DNA of 64,000 nt from Gemmatimonadota bacterium (GTDB lineage: Bacteria > Gemmatimonadota > Gemmatimonadetes > Gemmatimonadales > Gemmatimonadaceae): NCBI GenBank assembly GCA_028287235.1, contig JAQBQB010000022.1:62001-126000 (forward strand), in the 5' to 3' direction. Below the pieces are notes generated by a model. The model was not told where the DNA came from, did not search any database, and saw only the letters and a program-made list of their open reading frames with translations. A program made the position numbers and the translations under genes. Numbering within the stretch: position 1 is the first letter of the stretch; each line of letters opens with the position of its first letter. This document shows, piece by piece, positions 43,801 to 51,529 of this stretch.

Positions 43801-44230
43801 CATCATGAACATCGCCGGCGCGGACATCAAGAACCTCGTCGCCGCCGGTGGACGCGCGGGCATCGGCTCGCACGGCCAGCTTCAGGGGCTCGGCTATCAC
43901 TGGGAGCTGTGGTCCGTTGCGATGGGCGGCATGACGACGCACGACGCGCTCCGCGTCGCCACGATCCTCGGCGCCGACGCACTTGGGCTCGCGAAGGACG
44001 TGGGCTCACTCGAGGTGGGAAAGCAGGCCGACATGCTGGTGCTCGACAAGAATCCGCTCGAGAACATTCGGAACTCGAAGTCGATTCACTACGTGGTGAA
44101 GAACGGCCGCGTCTATGACGGCAACACGCTCGACGAAGTTTGGCCGCGCCAACGCAAGACCGGAACGTTCTACTGGCAGAACGACGAGGGCGGTACGTCG
44201 GTCAAGGCGGCCGAGACACGCACACCGTGA
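40841..44230 (+). CDS. Secreted TolB-like beta-propeller fused to amidohydrolase
   Basis: 1129-aa protein. Signal peptide ends ALPA before Gln. Residues about 45-680 hold WD40-like PD40/TolB repeats (SPDGQTLVFD, RFSPDGKKIVYTSD, TFTPDGKYVIATRG and more). Residues about 700-1115 form an amidohydrolase domain: IPGFVDTHAHLRV near residue 755 (HxH metal site), TTEGGLDYAM, and the C-terminal LEVGKQADMLVLDKNPLENI. Amidohydrolases of this kind include dipeptidases and imidazolonepropionase-like enzymes. It overlaps the M24 peptidase by GTGA, which supports a role in peptide or amino-acid use. Confidence 0.9.
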   Translation: MLIIPRPFRLAATLLALATALPAQRGGGPRDPMQEGLPLKPTRTMSFTTRVGHWMSVDVSPDGQTLVFDLLGDIYTMPIGGGEATALTRGMGFDAQPRFSPDGKKIVYTSDRDGGYNLYTLSLDKKDSVQLTTGKTNRYYSPTFTPDGKYVIATRGTRLYIYDVEGGTGEELVRPDPSAAPAGGRAGAGTETLRQLGAAFGGDPRYVWFAQRRGNSLYNTPLSDYSLAVYDRESGQTNVRESRWGSAFRPVLSPDGKWLVYGTRYVNETRLRIRDLRTGDEHWLVYPVQRDDQESAASLDVYPGMAFTPDSKSLIATWDGKLWRVPIPTGKPVEIPFEADVVQPLGPAVRFEYPIPDSSTFVIKQIRDAVPSPDARKLAFVALDRLYVMDYPSGTPRRLTTSTGGEFEPSWSPDGQWITYSTWSGPDGGHVYKAHADGSGQPQKLTTVSAYWQHPTFSPNGQRIVAVRGPARAFNLALAQPTPGGAEDVVWFPASGGDAMFIAAAGGMDQPQFSRDTTRIYGYSGARGLFSMRWDGTDVRSLLRVAEGGGRAGGGGGGVVGAWISPDGTQALAQASSLDLYTMSIPMLGGAAPQITLGDASNFPNRKLTDIGAQFPAWSSDGKHIHWSIGNAHVVYDLDRARAFDDSVRRANRTPAPAAGDSAAVGGRGGRGRAAGPQFRPAETRIRVTAERDIPKGVSVLRGAKVVTMKGNEVIDNADIVVTNNRITAIGKRGSVAIPNGAHTIDVAGKTIIPGFVDTHAHLRVASNIHRDVQWSYAVNLAYGVTTARDPQTGATDVLSYEDEARAGNILAPRIYSTGPGVFSYSGVRDLESARRVLRRYSDYYGTQTIKEYETGNREVRQWVIQAANELHLMPTTEGGLDYAMNITEAFDGYSGHEHTIPTYPLQSDVIKLLVESGITYTPTLLVAYGGPWSENYWYEHEDLFNEAKLRRFTPWNDLDAKIFRRGGSNNPAPNGAQAGWFADNQYIMNIAGADIKNLVAAGGRAGIGSHGQLQGLGYHWELWSVAMGGMTTHDALRVATILGADALGLAKDVGSLEVGKQADMLVLDKNPLENIRNSKSIHYVVKNGRVYDGNTLDEVWPRQRKTGTFYWQNDEGGTSVKAAETRTP

Positions 44231-45684
44231 GCATCGCCATGCTGAAGCGATTCGCATTTCTCCTGATCGGCACCGCGTCGGTCGCCGTGGGGCAGATTCC
44301 GCAGCGCGAGTTCGTCGTACGCCGCGATTCACTTGCCAAGCGCATCGACAGCGGCATCGTGATCGCGTTCGGCGGCCGCACGCCAATTTCGGACTTCGGT
44401 CCCTTCCACCAGCTGCCGGCGTTTCACTATCTCACGAACTTCGACGAGCCCGACGCGGCGTTCGTCATGGTCGTACGCCGCGGCGCGGCGCTTCCGATCC
44501 TGTTCGTCACGCCCGCCGACCCGCGGGCGGCATTCTATTACGGCTGGCGTCCGGACTCCGCGGCGGTACGCCGCACGCTCGGTATCACCGCGCGTCCGTC
44601 TACCGCGCTCGCGTCGGTCGTCGATTCGCTGGCGTCGACAGGGTTGCCGTTCTACACGCTGAACGATTTCGAGGACGCCGACTTCGCGCGCGCCGATTCG
44701 CTGACCCGCGGCCGCGTCTACGTGCGCGCCGTGGCCGATCGGCATCCGGGGCTCGTCGTGAAGGACGCGCATCCGATCGTCGACCAGTTGCGCGCGAGAA
44801 AGAGCGCTGCCGAGATCGCGCTATTGCGCCGTGCCGCCGAGATCAGCTCGGAGGGCCATCGCGCCACGATGCTCGCGCCGGTGCCGGCGCACGAGTACGA
44901 GCTGCAGGCCGTGCTCGAGTACAACTTCACGCGGTTGGGCGGAACGCGTCCCGCATACGGATCGATCGTCGGCTCCGGACAGAACGGCACGCAGCTTCAT
45001 TACATGAAGGATCGTGGCGACACGAAGCCGGGCGATCTGGTCGTCATGGATGCAGCGGCGGAGTACGAAGGGTATGCCGCCGACATCACGCGCACGCTGC
45101 CGGTCAGCGGAACGTTCACACCCGAGCAGCGGAAGATCTATCAGTTGGTGCGCGACGCACAGGCGGCCGCGGAGCGCAACTCGAAGCCAGGCAAGTCGGC
45201 GCAGGCCGCGCAGGACTCGTCGGTGGCCGTTCGCGCGCGCGGACTCGCGGCGCTCGGACTCATCGAGAGCGAGGAGGCCTCCTTTGATCCACCCTGGCAG
45301 GCGAACTGCGAGCGCACGCCCGCGTCGTGCAAGCAGGCGATGTTCTGGATGATCCACGGCATCAGTCACGGTCTCGGACTCGCCGTGCACGACCCGGCGC
45401 AGTTCTCCTACGGCGATCGCGTCTACAAGCCGGGCGACGTGTTCACGATCGAACCCGGGATCTACGTCAGCTCACGGATGCTGTCGGCGCTGCCGGACAC
45501 GCCGAAAAACCGCGCCTTCATCGCGAAGGTGAAATCGACCGTGCCGCGGTACGAGAACACCGGCGTCCGCATCGAGGACGACTACGTCATCACGGAAACG
45601 GGACTCGATCGCATCAGCAGCGCGCCGCGGGAGATCGCGGAGATCGAGGCACTGATGAAGAAGCGGGCGCGAACCATCCCGTAG
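44227..45684 (+). CDS. Secreted M24-family Xaa-Pro aminopeptidase
   Basis: 485 aa from GTG 44227 (GTGA overlap with the upstream gene); an ATG at 44239 is also possible. The signal peptide ends VAVG before Gln. N-terminal creatinase-like domain, then the pita-bread fold with five metal ligands: Asp in VVMDAAAEYEGYAADITRT (two Asp, about 274 and 285), His in HGISHGLGLAVHD (about 383), Glu in TIEPGIY (about 409) and Glu in RIEDDYVIT (about 449). A Cys pair in CERTPASCKQ forms a small extra loop. It removes N-terminal residues ahead of Pro, alongside the neighbouring S9 and M16 enzymes. Confidence 0.92.
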   Translation: MSIAMLKRFAFLLIGTASVAVGQIPQREFVVRRDSLAKRIDSGIVIAFGGRTPISDFGPFHQLPAFHYLTNFDEPDAAFVMVVRRGAALPILFVTPADPRAAFYYGWRPDSAAVRRTLGITARPSTALASVVDSLASTGLPFYTLNDFEDADFARADSLTRGRVYVRAVADRHPGLVVKDAHPIVDQLRARKSAAEIALLRRAAEISSEGHRATMLAPVPAHEYELQAVLEYNFTRLGGTRPAYGSIVGSGQNGTQLHYMKDRGDTKPGDLVVMDAAAEYEGYAADITRTLPVSGTFTPEQRKIYQLVRDAQAAAERNSKPGKSAQAAQDSSVAVRARGLAALGLIESEEASFDPPWQANCERTPASCKQAMFWMIHGISHGLGLAVHDPAQFSYGDRVYKPGDVFTIEPGIYVSSRMLSALPDTPKNRAFIAKVKSTVPRYENTGVRIEDDYVITETGLDRISSAPREIAEIEALMKKRARTIP

Positions 45685-45685
45685 C

Positions 45686-46465
45686 CTAGGGCGCCTTGGG
45701 AATCTGTTTCACTGCGGCTGCTTTCTCGACGAGGCGTCGCAGCTCCGCGATCGGGTCAGGACTGTCGTCGACCTGAAGGCGAAGGACGGTGTCGTTGTGC
45801 AACCATACACCGCCGTCCTTTTTCACGATCACGAGCGCCGCCGACTCCATGCCGCGCGTGTCGCCGCCCGCGGACTGCCCGCCTTCGAGCGCGGCGACGA
45901 GCCGGTACGCGAGATGGCCCGGCGTGCGCTCGAACCGTGCGACCATGCTGTCCACCACCGCTGAGCCCGCGAGAATATTTCCCTGCGCGGTGCAATGGTG
46001 GGAGCCCGAGCACGACTTGTTGCCCGCCCACGGCGTGGCTTTGGGACCGGTGTACGCGTAGACGTTGCCCTTCGCGTCGATCACGGCGAACTGTCGCCCT
46101 TCCTTCGTCCAATCCTTCGGCCGCGGATCGGGATCGCTCTCCCAGATCGACTTCACGACTTGCTCGGGCGAGATCCCCTGACGCAGCAGCGCGATGGCGC
46201 GCGGACCATATCCCACGTCGACGATCGCCTGAGTGGCCGACGCGCCGACACCGGCTTCGGCGTTGAGCACACCGTTGCCGACCGAGAAGACGCGCGACTG
46301 CACCGCGCCGCCGATCTCTCCCGTGACGGGATCGTAGGCCAGGATGGAGAACGTGCCCGTGGGCCACGGGAGGTCGGACGAATCCGGCGCCGCGGGCCGT
46401 GCCTGGGCGGCCAGCGGAGCGGCGAGCGACGTGAAGACGAGCGCGGTGAGGATCGGGTGACGCAT
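45686..46465 (-). CDS. Secreted DUF1028-family protein (Ntn-hydrolase-like)
   Basis: 259-aa protein. Signal peptide ends PLAA before Gln. The DUF1028 core starts TFSILAYDPVTGEIGGAVQS near residue 38 and shows GVGASATQAIVDVGYGPRAI and GNILAGSAVVDSM. The fold is related to Ntn hydrolases; enzyme activity is not established for most members. It ends 2 bases after the convergent M24 stop, with no obvious terminator between them. Confidence 0.88.
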   Translation of the reverse strand: MRHPILTALVFTSLAAPLAAQARPAAPDSSDLPWPTGTFSILAYDPVTGEIGGAVQSRVFSVGNGVLNAEAGVGASATQAIVDVGYGPRAIALLRQGISPEQVVKSIWESDPDPRPKDWTKEGRQFAVIDAKGNVYAYTGPKATPWAGNKSCSGSHHCTAQGNILAGSAVVDSMVARFERTPGHLAYRLVAALEGGQSAGGDTRGMESAALVIVKKDGGVWLHNDTVLRLQVDDSPDPIAELRRLVEKAAAVKQIPKAP

Positions 46466-46543
46466 CGTGCGTGCGACTCCGGTTTGAGTGGTAAAGCTGT
46501 CAGAACTGCAGCACTGTCGTTCAGCAGATCACAGTTCGCTATT

Positions 46544-48202
46544 TCAAGGACGATAGTTTACGTCCAATGCATTGAGCCGCCGAAGGTGAGCCGGAAGCCG
46601 CGCGGAGAAATCCGCGAAGTCGCGCCGGGTTCGCGGCGTCCACAGCACCTCCGACAGCACCGAGATGCGCGGATACGCCATGTACTCCACCTGCTTGGGC
46701 CCTGTGATGTACTCCGTCCACACTTGGCCCTGTGCACCGAGGATGTGCGATGCATACCGCGCCTCGAGCTCGGGCGGCACCGGCTCGTACGCGTACACTG
46801 AGTCGATCGGCAGGAACCCGCCGATCGCGAGCGGCTCGGCGTCCTTGTTGAGAGATTGATACTTATCGAAGTACGTGTAGTTCTCTGGCGCCATGACTAC
46901 GTCGTGGCCGGCGCGCGCCGCGGTGATGCCGCCGGCGATGCCGCGCCACGACATGACGACCGCATTCGGGGCCAGCCCGCCTTCGAGGATCTCGTCCCAT
47001 CCCACGAGCCGGCGGCCATGCGACGCGAGGAAGACGTCCATCTTCGTCGTGAACCAGCTCTGCAGCTCGTTCTCGTTCGAGAGTCCGAGCTCCTTCATCC
47101 GTGCCTGCGCGCGCGGGCTCGCCTTCCACTCCGTCTTCGGCGCTTCATCGCCGCCGATGTGAATGAACTCACTCGGAAAGAGCGCCATCACCTCGGTGAG
47201 CACGTCCTGCATGAAGGCGATCGTGCTATCCGACGGGTTGAGGATGTGCGGCGTGACGCCCCACGTCGTCCACACCGGCACCGTGTCGCCGAAGTTGCCG
47301 AGGAAGGGGTACGCCGCAATCGTTGCCTGCGAATGGCCGGGCATCTCGATCTCCGGCACGACGCGCACGAACCGGTCGCGCGCGTAAGCCACGATCTCGC
47401 GCGCGTCGTCCTGCGTGTAGAAGCCGCCGTGCCGCGCCTTGTCGAAGACGTTTGCCGCGGAATCGTGCTGTGGCCTGCCGGCGAGCGTCTGGCTGCGCCA
47501 CGCGCCGACCTCGGTGAGCCGCGGATATTTCTTGATCTCCAATCGCCAGCCCTGGTCGTCAGTCAAGTGCCAGTGAAAGGTGTTCATTTTGTGCAGCGCC
47601 AGGAGATCGATGTACTTCTTCACGAACTCCTTCGGCATGAAATGGCGCGAGACGTCGAGGTGCGCGCCGCGCCACTGAAAGCGGGGCCGGTCCTCGATTG
47701 TCACGGCCGGCATCGACCAGGCTGTACCGGATACGAGCGCCGAGCGGAACACCGCCGCGGGTAGGAGCTGGCGCATGGTCTGGCTCGCGTAGAACGCGCC
47801 GGCGGGCGCAGCCGACGTGACGGTGGCGACGCCTGGCGTGATCTGGAGCCGGTAGCCTTCTCGACCGAGCGCGGTGTCGCCCTCTGCGGCCTGCCGAAAG
47901 ACGATGCGGCTTCCGCTCGTTCCGGCGCCGATCTTTACGACGAGATCGAGACCGGTAGCGGGCGCGATCTGGCGGGCAAATCGCGCGGCAACGGCCGAGT
48001 CGGCGCGGTCGGTCCAGATGGTCGTTCGTGGGCCGAGCACGAAGGCTCCGCGCCCTCCGCTCATCGACATCGGGCGAGGAATGACCGATGGCCCATCGGA
48101 CGCCTGCGCGGCGCCGCGACGCGGGCCCAGCGCCGCGAGTGCGAAAGCGAGGAGTGGATACCCCGCAACTCGCCATCGAGGGGTTCTCATGAACGACAAC
48201 AT
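46544..48202 (-). CDS. Secreted GH20 beta-N-acetylhexosaminidase
   Basis: 552-aa enzyme that releases terminal GlcNAc/GalNAc. Signal peptide ends RRGAA before Gln. A GH20b domain (about 40-165) is followed by a GH20 TIM barrel: WRGAHLDVSRHFMP, FHWHLTDDQGWRLEI near residue 210, IEMPGHSQATIAAYP, and catalytic HIGGDEAPK (Asp-Glu at about 350-351). Start taken at ATG 48202, with a second ATG at 48190; the open frame further upstream is not conserved. Divergent from the sugar isomerase-like gene. Confidence 0.92.
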   Translation of the reverse strand: MLSFMRTPRWRVAGYPLLAFALAALGPRRGAAQASDGPSVIPRPMSMSGGRGAFVLGPRTTIWTDRADSAVAARFARQIAPATGLDLVVKIGAGTSGSRIVFRQAAEGDTALGREGYRLQITPGVATVTSAAPAGAFYASQTMRQLLPAAVFRSALVSGTAWSMPAVTIEDRPRFQWRGAHLDVSRHFMPKEFVKKYIDLLALHKMNTFHWHLTDDQGWRLEIKKYPRLTEVGAWRSQTLAGRPQHDSAANVFDKARHGGFYTQDDAREIVAYARDRFVRVVPEIEMPGHSQATIAAYPFLGNFGDTVPVWTTWGVTPHILNPSDSTIAFMQDVLTEVMALFPSEFIHIGGDEAPKTEWKASPRAQARMKELGLSNENELQSWFTTKMDVFLASHGRRLVGWDEILEGGLAPNAVVMSWRGIAGGITAARAGHDVVMAPENYTYFDKYQSLNKDAEPLAIGGFLPIDSVYAYEPVPPELEARYASHILGAQGQVWTEYITGPKQVEYMAYPRISVLSEVLWTPRTRRDFADFSARLPAHLRRLNALDVNYRP

Positions 48203-48304
48203 AGCGCCGGGGCGCGGGTGCCGCCGGGGGCGCCAGGTTGCAAGCGTCCCGTCGCCGGGCCATGTTTGCGAACGATCCTGAGTCACTTCCACTTCCGTGA
48301 GCTC

Positions 48305-49156
48305 ATGAGCCAAAACCGTCGGAGTTTCCTCGTCGCGCTTGGTGCCGGCGCGGCCGCCCTGGCCGCAGGCGGACACACCGCCGCCGCCGAACGACCGCCG
48401 GTCGAGCGCAAGAAGATCAAGCGCGTCGGCATCCAGCTCTACACGCTGCGACGCCAAGCCGCCGCGGATCTCCCCGGCACGCTCGCCGCGCTCGCCAAGA
48501 TCGGCTACAAGGAGATCGAGCTCGCTGGCTACTACGACCACTCGGCGGCCGACGTTCGCGACCTCCTCAAGAAGAACGGACTCACGGCGCCGTCGGCGCA
48601 CATTCCGATCGAGCAGATCGAAAGCGCGCCGGACAAAACGTTCGCGGATGCAAAGACGATCGGACAGCAATGGATCACCGTTCCGTCACTACCGCGTGGC
48701 CTGCAGGACACGGCCGACGGATGGAAGCGCGTGGCCGCGCAGTTCAACGCCGCCGGCAAGCAATCGAAGGCGGCCGGTTTCCGCTTCGCCTTTCACAATC
48801 ACAACGATATCGTTCGCAAGACGGGCGACGTGCTGCCCATCGAGATCCTGATGAAGGAGACCGATCCGGCGCTCGTCTCCTATGAGATGGACATCTTCTG
48901 GGCGGTGAACGGCGGCGCCGATCCACTGGCGCTGCTCCAGCGGTATCCCGGCCGATTCAAGATGCTCCACGTGAAAGACGGCAAAGGCCCGACGTACGAC
49001 ACACAGACCGACGTGGGACAGGGATCGATCGACTTCAAGACGATCTTCGCCCGCGCCAAAGGCATCGAGCACTACTTCGTCGAATCCGACACGGCCGCCG
49101 ATCCGCTCGCGTTCGCGGCGGCGAGCTATCGCTATCTCGCGAATTTAGACTTCTAA
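48305..49156 (+). CDS. Exported sugar phosphate isomerase/epimerase-like TIM-barrel protein
   Basis: 283-aa protein with a Tat-like leader (QNRRSFLVALGAGAAALAAGG) and an xylose-isomerase-like TIM barrel: GIQLYTLRRQAAADLPGTLA, IGYKEIELAGYYDHSA, FRFAFHNHNDIV, VSYEMDIFWAVNGGADP and FKMLHVKDGK. The Glu/His/Asp residues in these strands form the usual metal site. Members of this group act as isomerases, epimerases or lyases on sugars and keto-sugars. First gene of the cluster that runs to 56369; one base separates its stop from the next ATG. Confidence 0.88.
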   Translation: MSQNRRSFLVALGAGAAALAAGGHTAAAERPPVERKKIKRVGIQLYTLRRQAAADLPGTLAALAKIGYKEIELAGYYDHSAADVRDLLKKNGLTAPSAHIPIEQIESAPDKTFADAKTIGQQWITVPSLPRGLQDTADGWKRVAAQFNAAGKQSKAAGFRFAFHNHNDIVRKTGDVLPIEILMKETDPALVSYEMDIFWAVNGGADPLALLQRYPGRFKMLHVKDGKGPTYDTQTDVGQGSIDFKTIFARAKGIEHYFVESDTAADPLAFAAASYRYLANLDF

Positions 49157-49157
49157 T

Positions 49158-50840
49158 ATGGCACAGCGGCAGGAATACGACGTCTGCATCATCGGATCGG
49201 GCGCCGGCGGCGGCATGGCGGCGTATGCGCTCACGAAAGCCGGCGCACGCGTCGTCATGCTCGAGGCGGGCCCGAAGTGGTTCGCGTCGCACGATTCCAA
49301 GATGATGGTCCCGAGCTACGCCACTCCGCACCGGGGGGCCGCGATTCACGGCCGCCCGTTCGGCGAGTTCGACGCATGCGACGGCGGCTGGGAGATCGAC
49401 GGCGAGCCGTACACGCGCGCGCCCGGCACGAACTTCAGCTGGTGGCGCGCTCGCATGCTCGGCGGACGCACGAATCACTGGGGCCGCATCTCGCTCCGCT
49501 TCGGACCCGACGATTTCCGCGGCAAAACCCTCGACGGTTTGGGCGACGACTGGCCGATCGGCTACGACGACGTCAAGCCGTACTACGACAACATCGACCG
49601 GCTCATCGGTCTCTTCGGATCGAACGAGGGGCTGCGCAACCATCCCGACGGCATCTTCATGCCGCCGCCCACGCCGCGCTGCCACGAGCTGCTCGTGAAG
49701 AAAGCGTCGGACTCGCTGAACATCACCTGCATTCCGGCGCGGCTGTCGGTCATCACCAAGCCGCTCAACGGACGACAGGCCTGCCACTACTGCGGCGAAT
49801 GCAATCGCGGCTGCCAGGTGAAGGCGAACTTCTCGAGTCCCGACGTGCTGATCGATCCGGCACTCAAGACGGGCAAGCTCACGCTGATCACGAACGCGAT
49901 GGCGCGCGAGGTGACCGTTGGGCCTGACGGACTCGCGAACGGCGTCTCCTACATCGACAAGAACACCGGCGCCGACGAGCACGTGCGCGCACGCGTCGTC
50001 GTCCTCTCGGCCAGCGCATGCGAGACCGCGCGGCTGCTGCTCAACTCCAAGTCGAGCAAGTTCCCGAACGGCCTCGCCAACTCGAGCGGTATGGCGGGCA
50101 AGTGGCTCACCGACACCACCGGCGCAAGCGTGTCGGGCTTCATCCCGTCGATGGTCGACCACATCCCGCACAATCACGACGGCGTGGGCGGCATGCACGT
50201 GTACATGCCCTGGTGGCTCGACAACAAGAAGCTCGACTTCCCGCGCGGCTACCATATAGAAGTCTGGGGCGGCGCGGGGCAGCCGTCGTCGGGATTCATG
50301 GGCGGCATCCAGCGCTACAACGGCGGCGGGTACGGCAAGCAGCTCAAGGCCGACTATCGCAAGTATTACGGCGCCACGATCGGCTTCGACGGCCGCGGCG
50401 AGATGATCCCCAACGAAGCCTCGTACTGCGAGCTCGATCCCACGACCGTCGACAAGTTCGGCATTCCCGTGCTGCGCTTTCACTGGAAGTTCGCCGAGCA
50501 CGAGTACAACCAGGCGAAGCACATGCAGGAGACCTTTCGCTCCCTCATCGCGGCGATGGGCGGAACGGTCTTCTCGCCCATGCCAACGCGCGAGCAGAAC
50601 TACGGCCTCGCCGCGGGCGGCACGATCATCCACGAGCTGGGCGGCGCGCGCATGGGCAGCGACCCATCGAAGTCGGTCGTCAACGCGAACTGCCAGGCGC
50701 ACGACGTGAAGAATCTCTTCGTCGCCGACGGGAGCCCGTTCGTCACCCAGGCCGACAAGAATCCCACCTGGACGATTCTCGCGTTGGCGTGGAGAACGAG
50801 TGACTACATCACCCAGCAGCGAAAGGCGGGGGCGATATGA
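49158..50840 (+). CDS. GMC oxidoreductase, FAD-dependent sugar dehydrogenase catalytic subunit
   Basis: 560-aa flavoprotein. Rossmann motif IIGSGAGGGMAAYAL at residues 11-25, LGGRTNHWGR near residue 100, and C-terminal HELGGARMG (about 494) with NPTWTI near residue 535, giving the catalytic His/Asn. A four-Cys cluster (Cys209, 212, 215, 219 in CHYCGECNRGC) has the spacing of the iron-sulfur ligands reported for bacterial FAD-glucose dehydrogenases. No signal peptide of its own; the partner subunit has one, so co-export through Tat is likely. It probably oxidises a sugar hydroxyl, plausibly C3. Overlaps the next gene by ATGA. Confidence 0.9.
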   Translation: MAQRQEYDVCIIGSGAGGGMAAYALTKAGARVVMLEAGPKWFASHDSKMMVPSYATPHRGAAIHGRPFGEFDACDGGWEIDGEPYTRAPGTNFSWWRARMLGGRTNHWGRISLRFGPDDFRGKTLDGLGDDWPIGYDDVKPYYDNIDRLIGLFGSNEGLRNHPDGIFMPPPTPRCHELLVKKASDSLNITCIPARLSVITKPLNGRQACHYCGECNRGCQVKANFSSPDVLIDPALKTGKLTLITNAMAREVTVGPDGLANGVSYIDKNTGADEHVRARVVVLSASACETARLLLNSKSSKFPNGLANSSGMAGKWLTDTTGASVSGFIPSMVDHIPHNHDGVGGMHVYMPWWLDNKKLDFPRGYHIEVWGGAGQPSSGFMGGIQRYNGGGYGKQLKADYRKYYGATIGFDGRGEMIPNEASYCELDPTTVDKFGIPVLRFHWKFAEHEYNQAKHMQETFRSLIAAMGGTVFSPMPTREQNYGLAAGGTIIHELGGARMGSDPSKSVVNANCQAHDVKNLFVADGSPFVTQADKNPTWTILALAWRTSDYITQQRKAGAI

Positions 50841-51529
50841 GCGACGAGAATGGAGAGGGGAGAGGCGTCTCGCGCCGGCGTGCGCTGCAGATTCTCGGCG
50901 CGGTTCCGATCGCGACTGCGCTCGGGGCGCAGCAACAACAAACGCCGCAGCAGAACAAGGTGCTCACGCCCGGCGTCACCTCGCAGATCCCGATTACTCC
51001 GGGTAACGCCGCACGCTCCACGCTCAACGCCCCGCGCTTCTTCACCGCGCACGAATGGAAAACGGCAAGCATGCTCGCCGACTACATCATTCCGAAAGAC
51101 GAGCATTCGGGCAGCGCGACCGATGCGAAAGTCCCCGAGTACATGGATTTCCTTCTCTCCGAGAAGGACGCCAACGTCAACACCCAGATAGCGATGCGCG
51201 GCGGACTCGCCTGGCTGGACAACGAGTGCCGCAAGCGATTCGGCAAGACGTTCATCGGCGCGAGCGACGCGCAGCGCCGGCAGGTGCTCGACGACATCGC
51301 CTATCCGCAGAAGGCAAAGCCGGAGATGAGCTACGGCGTCAGTTTCTTCAATCGCTTTCGCGACATGACTGCATCGGGGTTCTACTCGAGTGCCGCCGGG
51401 TGGCAGGACGTGCGGTACGTGGGCAACGTATTCAACCCGGGATATGACGGCTGTCCGCCGGCCGCGCTCGCGAAGCTCGGCGTCAGCCTCGATCTCATGA
51501 AGACACGCATCGCACCCGAGGCGAAATGA
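50837..51529 (+). CDS. Gluconate 2-dehydrogenase subunit 3-family protein (small subunit of FAD sugar dehydrogenase)
   Basis: 230-aa subunit. Tat-like leader SRRRALQILGAVPIATALGA followed by Gln-rich residues. The core (about 70-215) shows EWKTASMLADYIIPKDEHSGSA, DFLLSEKDANVNTQIAMRGG and WQDVRYVGNVFNPGYDGCPP, typical of the hitchhiker small subunit that carries the GMC subunit through the Tat pore. ATGA overlaps on both sides tie it to the GMC gene and the following Gfo/Idh gene. No cytochrome c subunit is encoded next to it, so the electron acceptor is unknown. Confidence 0.88.
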   Translation: MSDENGEGRGVSRRRALQILGAVPIATALGAQQQQTPQQNKVLTPGVTSQIPITPGNAARSTLNAPRFFTAHEWKTASMLADYIIPKDEHSGSATDAKVPEYMDFLLSEKDANVNTQIAMRGGLAWLDNECRKRFGKTFIGASDAQRRQVLDDIAYPQKAKPEMSYGVSFFNRFRDMTASGFYSSAAGWQDVRYVGNVFNPGYDGCPPAALAKLGVSLDLMKTRIAPEAK

